Shown: one piece after another, positions 57,051-64,000 of the stretch
Position numbering within the stretch: position 1 is the stretch's first letter
How the letters are laid out: every line of letters begins with the position of its first letter
Source: Steromphala cineraria
Taxonomy: Eukaryota > Mollusca > Gastropoda > Trochida > Trochidae
Reading direction: 5' to 3'
DNA length: 64,000 bases
Assembly (NCBI GenBank): GCA_916613615.1
Contig: OU744727.1
Span: 18,050,093-18,114,092, forward strand
The notes under the pieces: model-generated
The model's database searches: none
What the model was told of the DNA's origin: nothing
Seen by the model: only the letters and a program-made list of their open reading frames with translations
Made by a program: the position numbers and the translations under genes

Positions 57051-59389
57051 GATTTTTCAACCATTTCCCGTCTCCTTGCAAAATATATATATACCTAAGT
57101 GCGGATTACTTTCTAACTCATTTCGTATTACACAGACATTTACATGACCTTGTTTTGGATATTTATTACACTATAACTTTTGCAGGTTTCCTGATGCTGC
57201 CTCGACTTTCAGATTACGTCGTAAACAATCAGAAATATTCATGCACAATCGTCATGATAATTTGAACATTAAAAACAAGGCAATAAACAACCTCAACAAA
57301 ATGAGAGTTATAAGTTATTGGCTGCTTCATTGTGGGTCACGCATTTACAAAACTACGTAGTTATTCAGATTGTTTGCATTACAATGATATTAACCATATA
57401 CATTTAAAAGGGTAATTCTGTATTTCAATTATATGTGGCAGTCAATGAAGACTGAGACCAATATATAAAATATAGTTTGAGTTTATATACCAAATGTATG
57501 ATATATCATTCTACAAAAAGGGGTGGATTTGGTGACGTCCATATAATCTGTTTAAGAATTGCTTTTTGTAATGTGGATAAAGGGTAACTTGAAAAACACG
57601 TCGTTATTTCACACTTTTCATTTCGATCTACAATCTTGCTATGCTGCAGAAAAGTATCAAAATACCCATACAACAATTCTGGTGATAAAAAGCGTCTGGT
57701 AGCAGAAGACTGACCTGTGTGAATATTGATCAGTCTGTATAAGCATCGGGATACGTTAAAGGCCAGACAAATTGTGAGAGTTACATCCTCATTGCTAGAA
57801 GAAATTGACCAATAAATAAGTATACTTCAGATACAGTGACATATATTTGATAAAGTCATAGAGCAACTAGATTCATGGAAACACCGAATTATTGATTTGT
57901 ACAACAAACATGATATATGAAAAGTTTCTAAATGCATATGGTATTCGAATTCTAGCAACTTTCGTGATATATCATTTTGTCTTACATCCAAGCGAAGCAT
58001 GATAAAGCTCATAAACATTGTGCACAGCAATGATTATGTAAGGAATATAAATGGTATCAGTGCATGATTGGATCGTTGCATCGATTTCTTTCAGGACTAG
58101 GTAGAATTATTTTCTTACACTTGTTACACTTTCGAGCATATTTTTGAATGAGGATATACGAAAACGATGCTCACAGAAAAGCAACGCTTAAATACCAAAC
58201 TCGTCACACTGTTTAACGTCATTCGAGCAGTGCCTTTTTACATATCTTTCATTTTCATTTCATATGAAATCTTAATATATGCAATATGTTCATAATTCTC
58301 TTTGCAGGGGAAAGTGATGTAAGTGTATTCGAGGATATCATTTTATGAAACCAAAAACGTTCTTAGAGGAGCTTAATGCAAACACTGATGGATTTGTGCC
58401 TTTAATGAATACAGCGCCATCTGCGATTATAAATACTTTACTTTTAGTTATGTTTCTGCTCAAGTAGGACTTGCAATATGTTTCCTACTGAAAGTTTTCA
58501 GTTGAGATCATCAGCATTCATCCAAGTGTTTTTGCATGGTATTTTGTGTTAATGAATCACCTTTTAAACAAATGATGTGTGTTTGATTTATGTTCATATA
58601 TTGTTGTCACCTATTTGAAAAACTTTTGTGTGTTTTAGATAGCCGATAGAAGCCAATGAACGTTAAGAATGTACGGATGTTCAACAGACCAAAAACTTTA
58701 ATATTTCTTTTTTTCTGTATCTATGTTAGCCAAGTTCACTATAAGTTAATAATATATTATTGCTATTTGCAGCAAATATATTTTCTACAAACTTCTAAGG
58801 CTGTCTCTCATTCTTTGTTCATCTTTCAGTAACATGTTCATACAGATATTGTTGACATTATTTAGGTTGTAAATTGTGTTTTACATGTATGGTCTCCTTA
58901 TTTGTGAGGTAGAGGTATATAGTGTAGTCTTACATGTATATATTGAAGTGAAAGAAAACAAACTTTTCATTTTGGAGCCTGACTCTCAGATATAGTTGTA
59001 GCTAGAATATGAAACAATATATTATTGTCATTTATCATCAAAACCACATGTGTTTTTTCACATGCAAATGAATATCACAAGGAAATATCATTGTGCGGGG
59101 GTGGACGTATGGATTAAACTCATCACCATCGCAATATATGAAATTATATTGACTGAATCTGGTTATTTGAGGTTAATTGAATTCCCAATTCTTTATTGTC
59201 ATGTCGTTAAGCCATAAACCAAAAAGATCCTTTCACTGCAGCATCAAATGAAATAATAGGATTATGAAAAATAGAGGTTTCAAAATATTTTCTGAACATA
59301 TAATGTTGATATATTGCCTTGTTATTAGGTGATTTATACACCTGCCACATTCACCCTATTTTAAAATAATATAGCTAACAGGGTTAAAA
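57051..59389. other. No gene or element recognised
   Basis: A+T-rich non-coding stretch; open frames at 57,023-57,265 and 57,827-58,030 lack splice sites and motifs. Confidence 0.4.
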
Positions 59390-59390
59390 A

Positions 59391-59797
59391 GAGAATGAAT
59401 ATGAAAAGTATAAGTGCAAAGTTTCTGTTTACAAATGTGTTCACGGCGGTGCTCCATCCTATCTCAAAGACGTAGTCACCATCTACAGCCCACAGAGATC
59501 CCTGAGGTCAAGTGACAAGCTACAGCTTGTTGTACCACGCTGGAACATGAAGTCTTTTGGCGGAAAATCATTCCAATGGAACGCAGCTGTTCAGTGGAAC
59601 TCTCTCCCGCTTAGCTTGAGAACATCGCCAACCATTGCAACCTTCAAGTCAAGATTAAAGACCTACTTCTTTGAGGATAATTGAGAACAGTTTTCAGTAC
59701 AAATACCAGACCAGATTTTGCTGTTAGCGCTTTGAGCATGCTTTATTGCGTGGAGTTCAGCGCATTACAAGTTGCCTTATTATTATTATTTATTATT
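59391..59797 (+). mobile_element. LINE 3' end: reverse transcriptase C-terminus plus ATT tail
   Basis: A frame of about 95 codons ending at TGA 59,682-59,684 reads VYKCVHGGAPSYLKDVVTIY, SLRSSDKLQLVVPRW, SFGGKSFQWNAAVQWNSLPL and TFKSRLKTYFFEDN. This is the classic L2/CR1-type C-terminal pattern (G-x-APSYL, LRSS, VP, F-x-x-A-x-x-WN-x-LP, FK-x-x-LKT). It is followed by a short 3' UTR with GCGCTTTGAGCATGCTTTAT and a (ATT)n tail (59,776-59,797). It is 5'-truncated and little decayed, hence fairly recent. Confidence 0.88.
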
Positions 59798-60299
59798 AGA
59801 TCTATACATCAAACAGGTGTGAATTACAGGGATTTATATTCCAATCATCTTATATCTTCTAAATAGCAGGAGGTGAAATGATATGTTTCATATTATAATA
59901 AAGAAAAACAATAGAATTATATTCTCTACAGAGCTTTCAATCACGTAGGATTGAAATTGTATATCCACAGTATCCTCCGGAAACAACTCATTTGTTACTA
60001 GATACATAAATTATCAAAGATAAAAGATATTTATTCCCTTGCTACTTAGATTGTGGCGGATACTATCAACCACCTCTTTCAATCACCACGGCTCTTTATT
60101 GGCTCTTTGAATACAACGACTTTTATTCTGCACCTACAAAATGTCCTTCTTTCAATTGCCTCAACCAATGTTAAATATCATTTCCTCATGAGTAAGAAGA
60201 CAGACTTAATAAAAAAGAATTGTATGCATAAACACTGACAAGGTAGGAACAGATTGGAAGAGAAAACTCACTCAACTCTAAGGTTATCATTTTAATGAC

Positions 60300-60597
60300 C
60301 AAGGTGAGGTGAGGTGATATGGGTTTATCGCCGCTTTCAAGAGTATTTCACTTATATCGCGGCTGCTAGTATTATTGCAGGGAGAAAGCCCGCAACACAA
60401 TTTTGGCTTTGTATTGGGTGAGACCTGCGAGCATCGGCTGGAACTAGCGAACCATGGGTGGTACTGCACTGAGGTTCATTGCATTGCACCCAAACCTGAC
60501 TGTGTGTAGAACAGACAAAGTTGCCGAGCCACTGGCAGGATTAGAACCACCTCCCGATCCGAAGCCGAACGCGCTAACCACTGCGCTATCCCGCCCT
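60300..60597 (-). mobile_element. tRNA-derived SINE
   Basis: On the minus strand the head (from 60,597) reads GGCGGGATAGCGCAGTGGTT then AGCGCGTTCGGC, a good A-box. The B-box follows at GGTGGTTCTAATCCTGCC. A body of about 220 bases ends near a run of CACCTCACCTCACCTTGG. Pol III boxes in the right order and spacing, without a functional tRNA 3' half, identify a SINE head. Confidence 0.82.
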
Positions 60598-60689
60598 CTT
60601 AATAACCAAGGATATGTGCATAAACTGTAAAATGTTTAAAGTTCACATAACAACAAACATATTTCACTATTTACTTTGAAATATAGAAA

Positions 60690-61282
60690 GTCTGATTACA
60701 ATATTGTCTTGTGCGTCAAAGGTGGCTACTCAAATATGTTTGGTTGGATAATGAAAGCCGTTTTTGAAAGCCACTTTTGATGGGCCACTTAGACCTATCT
60801 GACAACAAGCAAGTGAATGCATGACTGGTCACGCCCCCATTTGGTGACGTCATAAACAGAATCAGCCTCGTTATCTATACATCTATCGTTACAATACCAC
60901 AGGAAAAAACCCCAATACTGAACGATTTTCAGAAAATGTTTTCCACTCAGTGAGATAAATCATTTGACGATGTAACACTACTAAGCATTTGGTGTAAAAA
61001 AGATATCCACATCAATGGCAATTAAACAATTATTTAGGCGGTATTTCAGTTGAAATACTGATGCGTTACTCTGTATAGTCTGTTTATTACGTTACACCCG
61101 CGCGAGTTTTATGGCCCCTAACCCAGGTGGGTTTTTCACAGCCGATAATTACGCTGTCTTAATGAAAGGTTAATTAAAGGTGTTTATTGGACAAGTTAAC
61201 AAAAATTTAGTCCAGCTTTTATTTTTTTGAAAAATCTTTTAACGAAAATCGAGAAGTAGTAAGGTCGAGGTTAGTTGATGTT
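60690..61282 (-). repeat. Dispersed repeat RB, copy 2 (uninterrupted)
   Basis: Inverse copy of 17,061-17,860. It reads straight through the position where copy 1 carries the 209-bp Mutator-like element (AACCAAACATATTTGAGTAG on the minus strand). It includes an exact TGACGTCA at 60,845-60,852. Confidence 0.8.
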
Positions 61283-61291
61283 TAAATGCAG

Positions 61292-61473
61292 ATAACCCGT
61301 CCAATAACCAATATTTCAAAAGGCTCTGAAAGAACAAGATTAAGGACAATACAAATGTACTCACTTCATGATGAGGGAAAAGACGAAAAGAAAGGCATAG
61401 TGCGAGATAAAAAGCCAGTTTTAGAAGGACTCATATTTGATCTGGCTGTTACCTGTCAACTTTTCCAGCTTGG
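61292..61473 (+). CDS. Candidate internal exon, unknown gene
   Basis: An open segment between AAATGCAG and CTTGG|GTAACC, starting in phase 0 and ending in phase 2 (60 full codons). It encodes ITRPITNISKGSERTRLRTI, MYSLHDEGKDEKKGIVRDKK and PVLEGLIFDLAVTCQLFQL. It begins 10 bases after the end of repeat RB. Codon and residue composition look coding, but no homologue is recognised and no flanking exon joins in phase with the candidate at 63,328. Confidence 0.3.
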
Positions 61474-61664
61474 GTAACCTACATGTATCAGGAGTATGTA
61501 AGCTCCAGCTCCAATTGTGGTGCAGAATCATAATACGCAATTTTAAGTGGTCTCCTTTTCTTATCACAATAACTTGATAGAGATTCAGAATGTTATATTT
61601 TCAGCTGCAACTTTTTATTAAAACATATTTTCTTGCAATTTGTAACACTAATAAAGCGTTTTTG

Positions 61665-62880
61665 AATCATTGCACAAACCTACCGCCGCCAATTTAACTG
61701 AATCGATTTATCGTTATTTATCATACAAGTCATCGTTTGTTGGTAGAGATATACAATAAAAATAAAGTTGTTGATAAAATTAGCATATCAGTTGATGTCA
61801 GCATGTCAACCTTTGTTGACTCACTTCATTCACAAGCCACATATCTCACAATAATTTACCTGAATTCTCTCAAAGCAACTTATGCCTTGATATGAGGATA
61901 CAATATGAAATTCATCATAAGCGTTATACCAAACATGTGAACATTTTAAAATATTTTCTAACTTTGTTTATAAGAAGTGGTCATCTATTTTAAGTTTAAT
62001 ACATCACCAATGCATATAACATGTTGTGTATTGGGATTGTAATGCAATAGATAGGTATTCAACGTCGCAGATTATTATCAATGTTTTTGACATTCCAATC
62101 CTTTTTTGATGAGATATGATTATTTTGAGTTAAGATGTCTGGCATACATTTTTAGATACCAAGAACTGACATTAATGGTCCCACGAGTCTATTGGATTAG
62201 GTAAGGAGCTATTATGATTATCCACCGGGAGATAAGTATACAGTCAAGAGACTAACCTTCATTCTGTAGCCAACATATAACACATATGCAATAGCCTGTG
62301 GATTATGACGTTAGTCTATCATTTAATTGTTGACATATAGTGCCTGACGAAATTGATTTTTAAGTTTGATGTGTTGAAGTATGACTTGTTTTATGCACTG
62401 TTGACTGGAAGAGTTAATAATATTATCATGTTTTACAATGAATTAACTTGGTTACTTGGATGTTATTGTTCAGCTATACATTGCGTCACACATACACACA
62501 AGAAACATTTGTGATACAATTTTATAATTTACATGAAAAACTTAATTTGGAACTCTGAAATCCAAATGCTCATGCTCACATGATTTAACCAAAACCAATG
62601 TTGTATTGGTGTGTTTATCAAACAGGAATATAGGCGATTATAAGGGACCGCAAGAGAAATCCTTTCCCAATTGAAGATTAATCATCTGAATAAGAAACAA
62701 GTCTCTCAAGGCAAATTGTCGAAGTTATACTTCATGTCAAAGCCAGAAAAGGTGTATGTTATATGGTTCCGTTGATCTAAAATTTGCTTGTAAAACTAGA
62801 GTCAGGACAAAATAAAAGAGTTCAACAGACATTTGTAAATAAAATGAAATATAAGGATAATGGTAAACTAATATGTAAAT
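61665..62880. repeat. Segmental duplication SD-B, copy 2
   Basis: Corresponds to 43,780-44,900 in the same orientation: CTACCGCCGCCAATTTAA, TTTATAAGAAGTGGTCATC, CAATAGATAGGTATTCAAC, GATAAGTATACAGTCAAGAG, CATATAGTGCCTGACGAAAT and TTGGAACTCTGAAATCCAAA. The order is kept, with scattered indels. Confidence 0.75.
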
Positions 62881-63327
62881 ATGCAACTAAAAATTAATTC
62901 AAGTATTAATCATTTGATTTAACTTTATATCTTTGCAAAGGAAACTCTTTGTTGATACAAACAAGCATGTCGGACATGGGGCTACTCATTTATAAACTTA
63001 ATAGATTAAAATATTTGTTTTTGTAATTATGGAATAATTGACAAAATATTTCCTTTAATATCATGATATCACAGATGCCAAATGTATCACAACAACAATC
63101 CATTAGTTATCCTGAGAAAAACAGGATTAGAATATGATGAAGGTTAATTAAACTGAAAACAACTTTCATAGCCAAATTGTTCAATGTGCATACATCGTTG
63201 GGAATAACAGGAACAGTTGGCATGCTGACATCAATTAATAAAAATATATTCTTGACCACCATTCTTGACAAGACAAATCATGAATAAAAAATATAGTATT
63301 CTTCATTTTCACAAATCAATAAAGCAG
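62881..63327. other. No gene recognised
   Basis: A+T-rich sequence without visible repeats or exon signals. Confidence 0.35.
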
Positions 63328-63512
63328 TCTCAGAAAGAAGAAACAAACCATACAGGTTTTCTTGTCGCATATGATCTACACAAAGTCATACATTTCAGCC
63401 TTTTACTATTTGATCGTCCCGAAGTCATTGAGGCTATTAACATGTCAGTTGTCTACCTCATGTTTAAGTACCCTTCACTTGGTCTGCCAGAACAACCATA
63501 TTTGGTTGAAAG
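63328..63512 (+). CDS. Candidate internal exon, unknown gene
   Basis: An open segment ending at GAAAG|GTAAAC. The left border could be any of three AG sites (63,324, 63,327, 63,333), all giving phase 0. It encodes EETNHTGFLVAYDLHKVIHF, DRPEVIEAINMSVVYLMFKY and PSLGLPEQPYLVER. Composition is protein-like. There is no recognised family and no adjacent exon, and the donor lacks the usual A/G at +4. Confidence 0.28.
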
Positions 63513-64000
63513 GTAAACATCAGTGACACATCAAGTGATGGAATAAGGTTTACTGTCTCTGATGAATCATGATCATGATATGCTGATTAAGTACGGAACC
63601 ACTGAAAATCTTAAGATTAAGCATGATTTTGGCCATTTCTCTTTGTTTTTGTTTAGTCGTTAATAAATACGTTATATATTTGATTATCAAGTAAACTCAT
63701 GGGCAAAAAAAACGCTGGGTATTTTCAAACGAAGGATAAACAAATTATGTATGCCATGTAAATTCGATTTCGAATGTGTTTGATAAAAAAAGTATTTGGA
63801 GAATTATTGTTCATAATTTTAACCATGATGGCATGGAGCGTTTTTGTACTGTGGTTGTCTAAACACTGTTGGGGTGCTAACATTGCTGTTTTCAGGTACT
63901 TTTTTGTTAATAATTATTTTGAAATTAAGTTTGAATTTCGGAAATGTATATCAGAAGTTTATTTGAGATACTGTTAATGAAAAACATCCACTTTGACTTT
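63513..64000. other. Dispersed repeat block at 63,695-63,800; otherwise unrecognised
   Basis: CTCATGGGCAAAAAAAACGC and TTTCGAATGTGTTTGATAAA match 38,215-38,335 in the same orientation. The remainder to the window end holds only an unsupported 67-codon frame. Confidence 0.4.

Overview
This is an A+T-rich (about one third G+C by eye) animal nuclear window with very little coding sequence. Coding stretches are short exons with GT/AG borders, and the rest is introns, transposons and tandem repeats. tRNA-derived SINE sequence, non-LTR retrotransposon 3' ends with (CTCA)n tails, CACTA-like transposase and many fold-back MITEs point to a spiralian invertebrate. A marine gastropod-like mollusc is my best guess, because the tail with GGCTGAAATATT followed by CTCACTCACTCA resembles repeats I know from marine snails. 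That species inference is from memory, not from a search. Nothing bacterial or viral was recognised.

Layout. 1-24 kb: non-coding DNA made of diverged dispersed duplications (1.2-2.8 and 4.0-5.3 kb, copied again at 41.5-43.6 kb), TTAA-flanked MITEs, fold-back elements, a 9-bp-TSD Mutator-like element at 17.6 kb, and two inverted arrays of a G+C-rich 32-bp palindromic satellite at 14.1 and 23.0 kb. 24.4-37.8 kb: the only clear gene block. A Plavaka-like/CACTA (Transposase_21-type) transposase lies on the minus strand (27,154 to 24,459) and is broken by one frameshift near its C-terminus. A roughly 1-kb minisatellite of about 20 monomers of 50 bp with a 5-monomer higher-order pattern follows. 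Diverging from it on the plus strand is a seven-exon gene (28,552-37,653) for a coiled-coil, highly basic protein that I do not recognise. Its sixth exon is split by a 4.4-kb transposon (32,025-36,419) with about 253-bp inverted ends and a 5-bp target duplication. Removing the insert in silico restores frame and splice site. That insert itself carries a nested 1.1-kb Mutator-like element. 37.8-64 kb: more repeats, fold-back MITEs, two further LINE fragments, a tRNA-SINE, a Harbinger-like MITE, and three isolated exon-like segments (46.96, 61.29, 63.33 kb) that could belong to an unresolved gene.

How the parts relate. The transposase, the minisatellite and the diverging coiled-coil gene may be one two-gene transposon, with the minisatellite as transposase-binding array or shared promoter. 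I could not find outer terminal repeats, so this stays a hypothesis. The directly visible story is layered insertion: gene, then 4.4-kb element in an exon, then Mutator-like element inside that, plus fold-back MITEs and a LINE fragment in the introns.
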